This document shows positions 47,895-59,791 of a stretch of 64,000 nucleotides of DNA, piece after piece; the stretch's first letter is position 1; each line of letters begins with the position of its first letter. Source of the stretch: Sarcomyxa edulis (Eukaryota; Basidiomycota; Agaricomycetes; Agaricales; Mycenaceae); NCBI GenBank assembly GCA_009761415.1, contig QUOL01000004.1:1302001-1366000 (forward strand). Reading direction: 5' to 3'. A model generated the notes under the pieces. That model did not search any database. It was given only the letters and a program-made list of their open reading frames with translations, and was not told the origin of the DNA. The translations under genes were made by a program, and so were the position numbers.

Positions 47895-49660
47895 ATGACA
47901 AGCAATTCGTCGGCACCCCACGTACCCCCATTCATTGGATTCGTAGAGACCACTGTGAACGCTCTGCGGTTGATACATGCTGCTCGACAAGGCGTAATTC
48001 CACGTATCACTCGACGTCTCAACGATACGGAGCGTAGGACTATGATCAAGAGCGGGGCCGTGTTTGTATTCAGCGTCGAAGAAAGCGGAATCAAGCGATG
48101 GACCGGTAAGTTGGGGATTCAAAAGGTAAAAGAGGATTAAACTCACACAATTGCACATCAGATGGCCTGCTCTGGTCGCCCTCTCGAATCGTAGGGAACT
48201 TTTTGGTGCGTTTCCCGGTTTCATTCACGGACGAAACATGACATCCCATCTCTTGTCGTGATATCTAGGTGTATCGAGAGATAAATGAACGTACCAGCAC
48301 TCGAGGAAACCACAAGAAAGGATACCCAGCAGATACCACCTCGTCGCGGGACATGACATCGCATTCTCCGGATCAGAGATCCTTCGGTTTCAACACCGTG
48401 TCCCCGGGGAGCATGTCGAGCAATGACCAAGGAACCTTCAAACCCAATGGGTTGATCAAGAAGGTTCGTTCAATCCTTTGTCTGATGCGCCTGATATCGA
48501 ATCTGAGGGCTGTGGTTCAGACAATCACGGTCACAGTGGACGGGTCAGACTTACATCTCATTTCCTACTACACCTCAGAGGATATCCGGACGGGAAGATT
48601 GAAAAAACCAACGAGCAGACCAGACATCATGGAGCTCAATATGCCGCCTCATATCTTCCGCCTGACGAATTTTCGCAATCCACCCAAGGTTGAGATTGCG
48701 CCGGATGGGAAGCCAAGACTCGTGTCAGTGACATTTTGTTGTTGATCTCGCTGGTTTTGATGATTGGTCCACAGATGCGAAGCTGATGATATCGACACGA
48801 CAAGTTTCAAAGTCGAGGAGCCAACGTATAAGATTTCTGAATCATCCGATTGGAGTCCATCGCAGATTGGCCCGCCATCGACCTCACCTGTGAACAATCC
48901 TTTCGTCGGTAGCTCCTTGTACCCAGTGAGGAATTCAACGATGATCGGATCCAACGATGCATACGCTCGAGAAAGGCCGGGCTCACGATGGCCCGTTCCG
49001 ATGGAGAACCTACGCATGCCGTCCTCTAGTCGTCAGCATGCTGAATGGTCGGTTTCACCCTCCACCCGACACAGCGTCTCCAGCTCCCGAAATGCAAGCT
49101 TCGATGCAGAGACATCTCCCACGAACAGTTGGTCCCCTTTACATTCACACCCTGTGTCCAACCACTGGCCAGTCGAAACATACGAGACATCCCACAGCAG
49201 CGCTTCTGGATTGTATCTCGATCGCTCCCGTGTTAGGTCCAGTAGCCTCTACCAACCTGCAGATAGAGGGGATAGTGACGGAGCAGCGTCGCCCGAGTCC
49301 AGCCATCATCGCTACTCCGCACAAGGTAGTCTGAGCCGTGACACTGGCTCGCGAGCGTCATCGTGGGTGCTTCCTGAACCAGTCGAGAGGGATGGGGGGA
49401 ATCGTAGCCCGCATTCCGGGTCCTCGTTCACATCTTCGTCATCGTCCAGCATCCAGCATTTTTCTTCTCATGGATATCATAGCTCCATACCCAACTCTTA
49501 CAGTTCAGCAGCATGGTCACCAACGGAGAACAATTCTGTAGGCTCTCCTTTCTCTCCACATCCGACTTTGCCGTCCTATCACAACACATATGCATCCAGT
49601 TCTGGGGCGATCTCTAGTCCTGAGGATTACTCCAACGTTGACGAATATGGAGAGGCCTAG
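47895..49660 (+). CDS. Gti1/Pac2 (WOPR) family transcriptional regulator
   Basis: Exons 47895-48105, 48162-48205, 48269-48463, 48521-48723 and 48775-49660 give 512 residues. The N-terminal WOPR box A reads FIGFVETTVNALRLIHAARQ, then RRLNDTERRTMIKSGAVFVF and RWTDGLLWSPSR, with box B around KKTITVTVDGSDLHLISYY and FRLTNFRNPP. WOPR proteins bind DNA and act as master switches of morphology, sporulation or virulence (yeast/dimorphic Wor1, Ryp1; fission yeast Pac2, Gti1). The remaining 280 residues are Ser/Pro/His-rich and disordered. In mushrooms a developmental role is plausible but not shown here. The start has no upstream in-frame ATG. Confidence 0.94.
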
Positions 49661-50397
49661 ATGAGCCAACACCCTGGAAACGCTTTGTCGGACACTGGAT
49701 CTCTATATCCTATTCAGAATACCTACCTGTATGGCGGCAGTTTTTCCTTTCTTTTAGTAAATCGCATATGATAGCCATGAGCCTCGTACACACATTATGA
49801 TTTCTACAATGTTTTGTAACACTCATGCACACGATTCTCAAAATCTCGATATTCTTGTCTCTATAGATGGTCAAATATGAGTCGTAGTGACGGACACCCT
49901 GTATAGAAAGGTACATACCAGAACGTGTTCTCGTCCGCAGGACTCGGAATTCTTTGTACGAAATGGTGTACACAGGTACGGATAGCATGCAATTACCGTG
50001 AGTTGTTCTTACGCTCGACTTGCATGCGCGGTAAAGAAGAACATCCTTGACTTAAAAGCCATCTTCACAACAACGAAGGAGCGCGAAGCTGGGCGATTCC
50101 CTCGCGATCGATTGAGCAGTACAAGTTCAGTAGTTACAATCTGTAAAAAGTCCATCCCAAAAGACCAGAACTCTGAGGGACCTATGCTGAACGCCGAAGG
50201 ACAACCGCGGTGTGAGCAGCGGTGAGCACTCACCGAGAACTGATGTCATGCAGATTGAGGGGCTGGGGATCACAGGAAAGAATTCTCTTATCACAAGAAA
50301 CGAATTGGAAGCTTCTGGTGGAACAAGTGAGAATTATAAAACCAAACCAGGCACCGAGAGACGTAGTAAATGAACGGACTTGACGAGCGGTGGACTT
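49661..50397. other. Region between convergent genes
   Basis: About 740 bases between the WOPR and TFB2 stop codons. Only short frames are present. No gene is supported. Confidence 0.45.
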
Positions 50398-52475
50398 CTA
50401 TCCCGTCCCACTTGATCTTCTTTCGATGAACCCTCTGATGTTCGCGTGTCCTTCTAGTGTGCCAAAGAAACACCTCTTGGCCGTGCTCTCCCATACTACG
50501 ACGTCCAATTGTTTAGCGTAGTTAAGAACGAACTCGTAGTCTGCTTGAGAGGCAAACGCCGTGTACAGATATCCTGGAATTTTTTCCCGAAAGTGTCAAT
50601 GAGTTTTGAGCAGAATTGTGTAATGAGAAGTTGGGGACCTTCTTGTGACTTGAGGCGATTCTTCTCGAGTTCCCATAGTCGGATTTGATCCTGGACTGTT
50701 ACGGGTAATAGCGGATTCTGGGGTGAGAGTTCAGGTCATGATGCATACGATCGATAGGAGGGACTTGTATACATTTTTTCGCATTTGAGGATGAGCGTGA
50801 GTCATAAGGTAACTGATGATCTATGAATACTGATCAGTGGATTGGATCAGTCGTAGAAGACGGGCTCCGACCTGCTCAGCAGAGATTCCATTGCCTAAAG
50901 CCTTCTTGACGCTTTCACGGGTTATAGATCCTACTACTAGATTGGGAAAACGATATTTCAAAGAGACGAATAGATTTAGGACAGCCGTTTGGAGCGGATT
51001 GTCTATAACAGTATCGAATTGAGGGAAGAAACTCGAGCTTCAAGAGAGAGAACGTACCAGTATAGGCGTATATTCTGTAATTGGTTTCAAGAACGATGAA
51101 GCCCTCCTTTGGACCAGAACTAGTGCCTGTTGACGTCGGCAGCGGCGGTGAAGAGGATGTAAGAGTTGTGGCAAGGCGTGTAGGGCTGAAACGACGCGAA
51201 GATGCCTGAGAAATGATATAAGCAGGTTGAAAATGACACATAACGAGAATAGTGCGTGCCTTGCGTTGCCATACTAAACCGTAATCTCGTAGGTCCTCGA
51301 GCATTGCTTTCTGTGTCTCACTCAAGTGTTCCGTTGAGTACTCCTATATCTTGATATCAATTAGGGCCCAAGACGCGTTTATTATTTAGTTTACCCGGCC
51401 AAGTTCCATCGTCGAAAGCATGAAGAGGAAACCGAGGATTTCCACTAGGTCAAGATGCCGTTTCTGTGAAATGCTTGTGCTCGAGTCTCAAGTCTGAAGA
51501 TAGGATTTGATCAACCTACCTCGGCCATGTGAAGATATTGAAGCAATAGATCCCAAAGCTGAGCATGAGGTGAATGGAGAAGGAATTGGAAGCCCGCGGA
51601 CGTTATCTGTAGTGCAGACGCAGACCCACTGCGAGAGATATAATCAAGGCATATATGTTTTGTATTATACGGAATTGACGTACTGAGGGCTGGCCATTAG
51701 TCCACTCTGCTGCAATAGGAAGAGAACGCCTTGGGAGGGTTTCGTCGGATGTTGACCTGTACCAGACGAAACCATGTAATATAGAATCGTCTGCATAACG
51801 ATGAGATCGGGTCCGTATGGGCTGATAGGACACTTTACACACCTCCCATCGTTCCAGGGCATATCCGTCTAATCCTTCGACGTCGAATGGTTGCCGCTTA
51901 TCCTCCTTTTCTGCAGGAACCCCGAAGCTCCCACTTGTTCCTCTGATGATAGGACTCTTGAGCGTGAGATGCAGTTGCCCAGTCTTCCGACTCACCCGCC
52001 AGTGATCGCCTGTCGAAAACTTGTCTTGAATGTTGAATTCAGAGCGAGTTTGACCGCGGAATTGGGTAGAATGTGAAGACGAGACAAGGTTTCCAATGCA
52101 GAGTCGTAGAATCTGTTTCGCGATGACGATATTTAGATGACAGAAGGACGATGGCCGGGTGCCACTACCTTTTTCTTTCTCGTACTACCCAAGCCGCCAT
52201 TGTTGAGACAGGAATCGCTGATTCAAGCCAGAGTAGATTCATGATTATCTGCCTCTCTAAAGGTCCAAGAAGCCTGTATAATTTGAATGGGTATTGAAGT
52301 GATTAGGCAAAAACGACCAAACCAACCGAAATATAGAAAGACATGAGGAAGGTCGCTGGTAGAGACGAGTGAGTGTGTTTTGTGACTGGGACTGCAAAAA
52401 AGGTAGCAGGGCATGAGGTATACTTTCTAGTGAAGGGGTGTTATCAGAATAGACATATGGCTGGACGGAAGGCAT
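50398..52475 (-). CDS. TFB2: TFIIH subunit TFB2/p52
   Basis: A minus-strand gene of about ten exons and roughly 470 residues, the usual p52 length. It belongs to the general transcription and nucleotide-excision-repair factor TFIIH, where it anchors the XPB/Ssl2 translocase. Landmarks are [20 protein letters not shown], then [15 protein letters not shown], then [17 protein letters not shown] and [26 protein letters not shown] and LWDLLLQYL follow, then [20 protein letters not shown] and [14 protein letters not shown]. The C-terminal p52/p8-binding domain ends [14 protein letters not shown]. The start [12 protein letters not shown] precedes the conserved helix by about 25 residues. It diverges from the ankyrin gene across only 153 bases. 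Confidence 0.94.
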
Positions 52476-52628
52476 GTCAGTCAAGTCAGTGGCTCGTGAA
52501 GCTGAGATAAAAATCGACGGAAATCGCGGAACATAAAAAGTTCCCACCCAACTGACGCGTTCATTTTCAAGGCTACGCGTCTCGCAGTGTACTTGTACAT
52601 CAAATCTCGACTCGTTTACCATCTCAAC
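52476..52628. promoter_or_regulatory. Compact bidirectional promoter with two ACGCGT boxes
   Basis: The start codons of TFB2 (minus) and the gankyrin-like gene (plus) are 153 bases apart. ACGCGT occurs at about 52555-52560 and again at 52575-52580, both nearer the plus-strand gene. This hexamer is the core of the MluI cell-cycle box bound by MBF in yeasts. No TATA box is obvious. Confidence 0.5.
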
Positions 52629-53869
52629 ATGTCTAATTTATCTGTACATTCAGCTGCACAGAATAGTACGCAGAAACATATTGTGGACAACTGACTTATT
52701 GATCAAATTGCCCTAGATCAACTTTCTCTTCTTCGCTCTCTTCTAGGGGAGGACGCCAAGCTCGTCAATGCTGTAGACGTGGTATGCAGGCTTAATTCTA
52801 TCATATATAGGCAGTTCTCAGATCAGAACTCTCGATGTAGGATGGGCGGACACCGTTACATTGGGCGGCATCGTCGGGGTCTCTGGATATTACTCGATTC
52901 CTCATCGATCACAAGGCCGAGGTAGACAAGACAGATGGAAGCGGATGGACGCCGCTGCACATCGCTGGTATAATTAGAGTTCCTCTTCTTTCTGTTCCAA
53001 CTCTCAATTGACCGTCACATGCCGATGCTCTAGTCAGTGCTGGACACGAAGACGTCGTTCGAGAACTGGTGGGGGCTGGAGCAGACATTAACAAGAAGAA
53101 TGATAAAGGAATCACTCCCCTGTAGGCTCGGGTTTCTCCCGTGTATTGAGCTGTTACTGACAATTGTTCTCAATTGAAAGGCATTACGCCGCATCCAAAT
53201 CCCGCGTAGATGTGCGCCATCCACCCGTCCAGGACATTAAATGACCGTTCGTTTTCTGATCTTGGCTTTCTAGATTGGCAGGTTCTTGATTTCCAGAGGA
53301 GCAGATGTACGTACCTATAACGAAATCTCACCGTCCGAGGAGTTGGCTCAACCATGGAGCACATTCAGATCAATGCCAAAGATAAGGCTAACCAAGTGCC
53401 TCTGTACGCTCGCCATACTTCTTTTCGCATCCTATAGATGCTCATTACTCACCGATCAAGGCATCGAGCGGCGACTACAGGTTCTACAGGGTTCATCTCT
53501 ATTCTGTTGAATCCACCGCCTGGATCCCCAAAGACGCGTCTAAATACCGCAGACCGAATCGGTGAGCATATACATCCGACCTATATTCCCTCTGAAACTC
53601 ATCTATAATCTCAGGCAACACTCCCCTTCATTTGGCCATGGATTCTGCCCACGCCGAAGCCGCTGTTCTCCTCATTGAAGCTGGTGCTGACCGGAGTCGT
53701 GTACGTCTAATCCAGCTTCGCTCCTCTGATGGAAACGACCGACTGAAGCTTTGCGTTCTTACAACAGGAGAATCTAGATGGCGAAACCCCAGAAAACGTA
53801 GAGGGCGTGTCCGGTATAGAGCAGAAGCGAGCACGGGAGTACGTTCTGGAAAGATGCGGTAAAGCGTGA
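52629..53869 (+). CDS. Ankyrin-repeat proteasome assembly chaperone (gankyrin/Nas6-like)
   Basis: About eight short exons encode a chain of ankyrin repeats: DGRTPLHWAASSGSLDITRF, GSGWTPLHIAVSAGHEDVV, KGITPLHYAASKSRVD, LHRAASSGDYRF and NTPLHLAMDSAHAEAAVLLI. The end reads DGETPENVEGVSGIEQKRA. Length and repeat number (six to seven) fit PSMD10/gankyrin and yeast Nas6, which bind the Rpt3 ATPase and chaperone assembly of the 19S proteasome lid and base. Exon borders fall at similar points within the repeats. Because ankyrin proteins are numerous, orthology is likely rather than certain. It shares a promoter with TFB2. Confidence 0.85.
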
Positions 53870-55377
53870 GAGGGGAAAGACCGGCGAGCTAAACGAGACG
53901 GGATAGAACTCTAATCGAATCTGTATATGATTTAGGCACATGCGCAACAGGCCGTGCAAACACGATACGTACTTGGACTGATCTCAGGAATGCCTACACA
54001 CTCGGCTGGATCCATGCCTGGCTAGTCGAGAACTTATTCGCTGCCTTTGTTTACTTCAACCCTCGTTCTATCTGGTCGGTTGGAAATACTGGCTATTCTT
54101 GGGCCTCTTCGTTGCCTTTACTATAGGTTGGATAAGGGCTCGGAACTGAAGTTGGGTCACGCCAGCTCCTTCGAGCACCAAGCCTTCGATTTCTCCACAT
54201 GTTTATTTCGTCAGTAAAGTATACCGCGTGGGCTCCGGTCCGACCCTTTGTCGCAGTGGCCTCCAGGAACAACCTGCACAACATCAAAAAATGCTAGCGA
54301 AAATATCTGTCTATCCAAAACATATCATAAAATATGTTCATCAGGCTTGCACCAGAGAGATACGCTACTCTAATTAACTTTGGCAATATAACTTGACTAG
54401 GTGACGGAGATAGCTTAAATTAAACGTTCATACTTCAGACATGAATTTGAAATTTCTCGGCAACGCGCCTCTGTACATATGTGAGCTTATGACAGACAGG
54501 CATTTGGATTCTTCGATCATTATCTTGAAGAAAGCCTTGATTTCCTTGATAATGTACCGCGTGAAGATCTCGTTTGCCCCCCCTAAACAAGTGGCCAACG
54601 TGATATTTGACCATCTCACCGTGCTACGGCTTCGGTCTGGCCAGGCCAAATTCGGCGAAATGATATTGTATCGATGTCGTGTGATCTTCTGACAGAATAA
54701 TCAGTCAAGCCCTCGAGCCCTCGAGCTTCGAGTCTCGAGTAAAGAGATAGATCACGATCGACGATCGTCCTGTATTTGGTTTAGGAGCTGATACCAAACA
54801 TATCAGATTGTTTGTACATATGGGTCGGCACCCTTAGTCCGCGACCAAGTCCTTATGTTAGTTAGGTAGGCATCGAAATCAGGTCCTGCACCAGTAGCGT
54901 GGGCAGAGTACATAGGCTCCTCGAAAAAAGCCACCAACAGTCGCGTACAATATAGCCTTGAAACTTTCACGATGGTCATCTTTGCTTCTGAGGTTTTCTC
55001 TAACAATGCTCAAGTGAGGTCGACGATAGCTTCTGGCTCACCGGTATCAATCTTTGGTGTACAATAAGATGCATGTATCATGACAATGTCAACACGGTAA
55101 CTCAGTGCAACATAGATGAATGCCACGCAGGAAGTCAAATATCATTAATAGACGACTTTCTAAAGAATGATAATAGGTGTATAAGCCCATCTGCAGCAAG
55201 ATACGTCAGTCCATCGGTCAATTGACAGGCATTACGACAGCCACTCACATAAAGAGTGTACGCTTTACGCTTGAGTGCGATTATGACGCTTTTACTGAGC
55301 TCGCAGTCAGCAACACATACACAGCGACAGAAAGAGAGTGGCTCACAGATATGATATCAATTACTTATATTGTTCCT
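53870..55377. other. Intergenic region, no supported gene
   Basis: About 1.5 kb between convergent genes. Minus-strand frames 54428-54649 and 54803-55006 are open; the second has a coding-like end (GPDFDAYLTNIRTWSRTKG) but no partner exon. A cluster of overlapping CTCGAG/TCGAG units sits at about 54710-54743. Confidence 0.4.
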
Positions 55378-56638
55378 CTATAGTGCACTCTCTGACAAGA
55401 GAATAATAGACCGATGCTTCTTTATTTCCCGGCCAGTTTTGCCGAAGTATCGTTCGGATTCAAATGACCAATGCAAAGATCCTATGAGATGAATGGTTAA
55501 GTCAGTCAAGTACTTCGAGATCTGAGAGACTTCGAAACGAACCAACTATCCAATTTTGCAAACCTGCGACATATATCGCCACATCACGATCAACTTCAGG
55601 ACCCCACGACGGGATAATCTTTCGCTCTGACTCGAAACGCTTTATGCTGGTTTTGCAGAGCTCACCCACGAAATCGACCGCTTCTTGCAAGGTGAGACTA
55701 CGCTGCTTCATAATGACAGGAATCATGTTATGTGTATCCTTTCGGGACTGTTCGACGTTGAACGAGAAAAGGTCCTGTTGCGGCGATAATAACCAATTCA
55801 ATGAAGGACCAACGAATCGGAAGAAGATGCTTACATTAGACCAAGTAACCAAATCGTTGGTAGCTTCTTCGAGCGCACATATAGTAGGGTGTTGTGCGAC
55901 CTCATCTGGGAGATCAATACGAGCAGCGTACTCGATAAGAGCAAAGCATGGTTTGCAACCGCTCGTGTTGCGACGAACCACGACGTAGGACTCAAGATCT
56001 GGTATGATACCTAGCGCACGGTCAGCAGCTTGTTGAGCGACGGCCTTGAAAAATAAATCCATGGTCGATATGAATCTATTAGTGCAACCAGGACCAGCCG
56101 TCTCCTTAAACCGTGAAAAGAATCTACGAAGCAAGAAAAAAAAGTAGGTCATATGGATGCATTGGATAGCCAGGTGAGAGATACGTACGATTTGGTCAGA
56201 AGTCCTGCTCGTTTGTCTGTTTGGAAGTTAACCGGGTCACGCATGGCACCAATACAGCACTCGGCCATTCCTTTCGTGTCGTCGACGTCGAACTCGTCCA
56301 ACCAGTCATCGAGCTATATTGATCACAGATCATCAACACATATGCAAGCCAAATAATGAAGAGAAGACGCGCACATTGAACAAATAGTTCATGAAATCAA
56401 CACAGACGCGAAGATGGAACGCGTCAGCATCTGGATAACAAGAGGCTGTTAATTCCCCGGCCTTGAGGCCCATAAATGCCGCGCGTTTCCTTTCGCTGTG
56501 GTTGGCCGCCTCAAGGAGCCACTTTTCCGAAGTACGGGCAACGTCGAAGCAGTGCGCGTTGATACGAAGCGGATACTGGCAGTCAGAAACGAGATCGGGG
56601 AGAATGAAACAAGTGGGTGTGCAGGACGAGGATGACAT
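55378..56638 (-). CDS. Class I sesquiterpene synthase
   Basis: A minus-strand gene with several introns and roughly 330-350 residues, the usual size of basidiomycete sesquiterpene cyclases. These enzymes ionise farnesyl diphosphate and cyclise it. The aspartate-rich metal motif LDDWLDEFD follows the first intron. The NSE motif NDLFSFNVE is rebuilt across the intron after DLVTWSN. The C-terminal WSFESERYFG carries the conserved Arg-Tyr pair. The short N-terminal lead (MSSSSCTPTCFILPDL) is typical. A TATATAA lies about 150 bases upstream of the start codon. Product identity cannot be read from sequence. No P450, transporter or other tailoring gene is recognisable within 5 kb on either side. Confidence 0.93.
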
Positions 56639-58382
56639 GAATGTGGAACGAAACGGTGTTCAACGCAGGAGCAAGAGACGACGAAAAGCAACAATAAGAA
56701 CTTTTTAATGTAAAAAAAAATAGGGAAGAGATTGGGCGATGGAGACGACCGTGTGGGCGTCCTCAAGGCGATAATTCCAAGCTCCTTATATAACATCCAC
56801 TCGGGACGTCGGAGCGGCAGCTAAATGAACTGCGAAAGAGTCGGCCTCACCTCCCTTATCCTCATCAAGTCTTGCAAATCAGATCCATCTCAAAACGCGG
56901 TACAAAGTGTAGAGTGTACCAGCAATCGAAGATTACCGAGCTCTAGATCCTATAAGTCAAACAATGGGTTCGGGGCTTCCCAACAATATATTAGCGATAA
57001 CTCACCGTGTGTGCCCACGCAACATATCCGGAATGAAGGAGTCACTGCTGTTTCATTGCTACATTTCGCATTGCCAGGTTTGCTCGAGTTGTCGGCAAGA
57101 TAGAATGACGTCGCCTATATCTGCAGGAAGCTTGAACGTACAGATCAGAGCACGTTGGCCCAGGTTGGTCTATCCATGGGTAGTGGAGGAAAGAAAAATG
57201 TTGGCTGGACGAATCAAGGAATGAAAATGTTATGTACATATCTATGACAGCCGGTGCACAAATTCTGTTTGCTTACGTCTAAATAACAGCGGTGAAACAG
57301 ACACGCTTAAACGGTTATTACACAGATTCGGAATTCCCAGATTTTGCCTGGAAAACCCGAAGAAGATCTGCAGACTGCAGATATGTCCGGATCATGCGCT
57401 CAAGGGCTGATGGCGCTGATGACCGGAACGATCTATGAGATACACATCAACTTTGGCTACGGCCCCGACAACATATACCAGATATAGACAAATATCGTGC
57501 AGGGCGATGAAGGCATCAATGCGAAGAGAATCGAACCCCTATGAGGAGGCTTAGAGGTGGATCAACCAATCGCAAGAGCCAATATACGAGCCCCAAGGAT
57601 TCGCCAAGGAGCGCTAGATCGTGAATGATGGTTATCCCATAGGCAAAAGACACCACAGTATTATCCGCGAATGAAACGTTGAACAGGGCTTCTAGGGGTA
57701 TCGAATCCTTAATGAACGCACCATATCGTCCAAGAAGTTACTTGAAGTTGGGAGGTGCATCCGGGAGAGCTTCAAGAAAGCATATTGACAGAGTTGAGGG
57801 AACACGAAATGACGCGGAGAAACAAGAGACAGATGATATATGTGCCAGGCTAGGGTCGGGTGGGGCGGATTTCCGACGGGGATGTGGGGAGATACAGCGA
57901 GTTGTGGCGGGAATGGTCAGGCGAGAAAGTCCAGAGAGAAATCACTTGGCGAGTCATTGAGCAATTTTTTCCCAATCTATGGCCGGGATGAAAGAACGCG
58001 TTCACACACCGCACGTCGCCCGCACAATTGTGTAACAGAAATCCACGATCGCGATAATACCGGGCACGGATGCAAATCCAAGGATTCGAAGGGTGGACAC
58101 TATGAAGACTCGTCATACCGGAGGGTATCGATGTCCTGGTAGTCCTGCACGTACAAGACCAACGGTCCAGGAAAACCTAAAAAGTTGAATCATCCGATTG
58201 ATTTTTCCATTTTTTTCGATAGGATAGATACCAACGTTGCTCTCGTTCTCATTCTTCGTACCAGCATCGCTCGAGGACCGGAATAGAGAGAAGTTGAGCA
58301 AGAAAATAGCAGAAGAGTGGCGGTGCCAGATGGACGTTCGCCTCGTTGCCTGTTTCGGTGTTGTTTTGCCAGAATTCGATCC
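56639..58382. other. Bidirectional intergenic region with TATA box
   Basis: About 1.7 kb between the divergent terpene synthase and HSBP1-like genes. TATATAA at about 56788-56794 (on the minus strand, TTATATAAGG) suits the terpene synthase. Open frames such as 57840-58142 have no recognisable content. A T-loop-like string on the minus strand near 57529-57545 has no matching acceptor stem and is not a tRNA. Confidence 0.45.
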
Positions 58383-58855
58383 ATGCCTGCTCTTCCTCTC
58401 AACGTAACTCCCGCCTCCACTCCCGCAAAAGCTCACGAAATGGGAGACAAAACACCCACTCCTCCCACAAAACAAACATCTATATCTACATCTTCCGGCC
58501 TGGCACCAACAGAAATATCAAGTCCTCACGAGTTGACCGCTTTTGTGAGAGTCATTCCTTTGTCAAGGCATTCATATAGGCTCACGCGGGCAAACACAGG
58601 TTGAGACGTTGCTGGAACAACTCGACTCCAAATTTGACGAGATGTCAACACAGATACTGGATCGAAGTGAGTCTGCTGCAGTTCGTTCCGAATTTCGTAT
58701 TGATGGCAGCCTTAGTGAGCCAAATGTCGTCGCGTGTAGATGCCCTGGAGGCGTCAATACAAGACATCATCAACGGCGATATTGCAACTAGTGTACCCGC
58801 ATCTCCTTCTCCAGTACCAGGCTCTTTTGGGGTCCGGAGAACCGACAGTACTTAG
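58383..58855 (+). CDS. Heat shock factor binding protein 1 (HSBP1)-like
   Basis: Exons 58383-58544, 58600-58666 and 58716-58855 give 122 residues. After a Pro/Thr-rich N-terminal 48 residues comes the HSBP1 coiled coil: ELTAFVETLLEQLDSKF, then DEMSTQILDRMSQMSSRVDA and LEASIQDIING. HSBP1 forms trimeric coiled coils and, in animals, binds the heat shock factor HSF1 to damp it; fungal roles are little studied. The core is rebuilt across two introns and would be missed by single-frame gene finders. The C-terminal tail (SPVPGSFGVRR) is Pro-rich. The whole protein is longer than the roughly 75-residue animal form because of both extensions. Confidence 0.9.
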
Positions 58856-59791
58856 GGGGGTATGATAATAGAGGTCGAGGAACAATTTATTACTTTGGGA
58901 ACAACACCGTTCGTCAAATGTTCGTCCTCCCCTTGCTTTGGTTCCTTTGCATATTACTTATCTTCTGATAGAATTCTGCATGTATACTACCATATAGGAA
59001 TGAACATATTTTACAGAGATTTCACTCTGCTATAAATTGCGAATAGTATCGCTGCTGCGGCCAGGCGATATCTGGCGAAGCGATATCAAATCTAGCCCCA
59101 GTGCCATCGCCCTCGAGCCTCTAGACCGTCCCCCATATTCCCCACCTCCACCCATGACTCGTATCCGCTGGACGCGATGCACAACACGCGGTGGCATCAA
59201 ATTCGCGGGGTCATGAAGAACTGCATGCACGACACTCAAGTCTAGTCCTAGCGTCCATGGATCCCCCTTACGGTAACGAAACATCCTCACCATACATCCA
59301 TCAAACTCCCAAATGACTGAGAACAACGCTTCTGATCGTACTTTCATGTCTGCAAAAACAGTATCCGGTTCCTGTTGTTTATTCCAGCACCCTCCATCCT
59401 ATATCTAAGCTTTCCTCAAGCAACACTCTCACTCCGAGTGGTATTCAGGCACTCTTTCATGCATGCGCAACCCGGCGTTATAACGTGAGAAGCACGAATG
59501 TAGTACAAGGCAAAGTACATGCGTCGTTAACGTTAGTTAAGTTACCGTTCATCTATCCGACGGTTAGAAACTCACTACGAACGTGTCGAGGGTGATAATA
59601 GATATACAATGTACGATATCGATCACATTCCACCGTCTAAAAAAAGCGTATGTGCGGTAACCAGTATCACAAGGCATACGCATGTTTGAACCCATTATCG
59701 TCCGACTGCCTTTCTATCCGACGGTCAATACTAACCATCATGGACTGAAATAGACGAAAAATGCAGCATGATCAGCCATGCAGCTGATGTA
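58856..59791. other. Region between convergent genes
   Basis: Apart from the weak frame at 59030-59347 (listed separately), about 900 bases without a supportable gene. Short AT-rich stretches near 59600-59650 are unremarkable. Confidence 0.4.
59030..59347 (-). CDS. Doubtful ORF, unknown
   Basis: A 105-codon open frame from ATG. Its composition is partly coding-like (DPWTLGLDLSVVHAVLHDP, VHRVQRIRVMGGGGEYGG). It has no known domain and no convincing upstream exon, although TTTTTGCAG directly precedes the start and could be a splice acceptor. It could be the last exon of a small gene or chance. Confidence 0.25.
   Translation of the reverse strand: MKVRSEALFSVIWEFDGCMVRMFRYRKGDPWTLGLDLSVVHAVLHDPANLMPPRVVHRVQRIRVMGGGGEYGGRSRGSRAMALGLDLISLRQISPGRSSDTIRNL

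Noticed and set aside
57529..57620. Possible tRNA on the minus strand (GGGGTTCGATTCTC)
   Set aside because: The T-arm pairs only with wobble bases and the 5' acceptor strand is missing.
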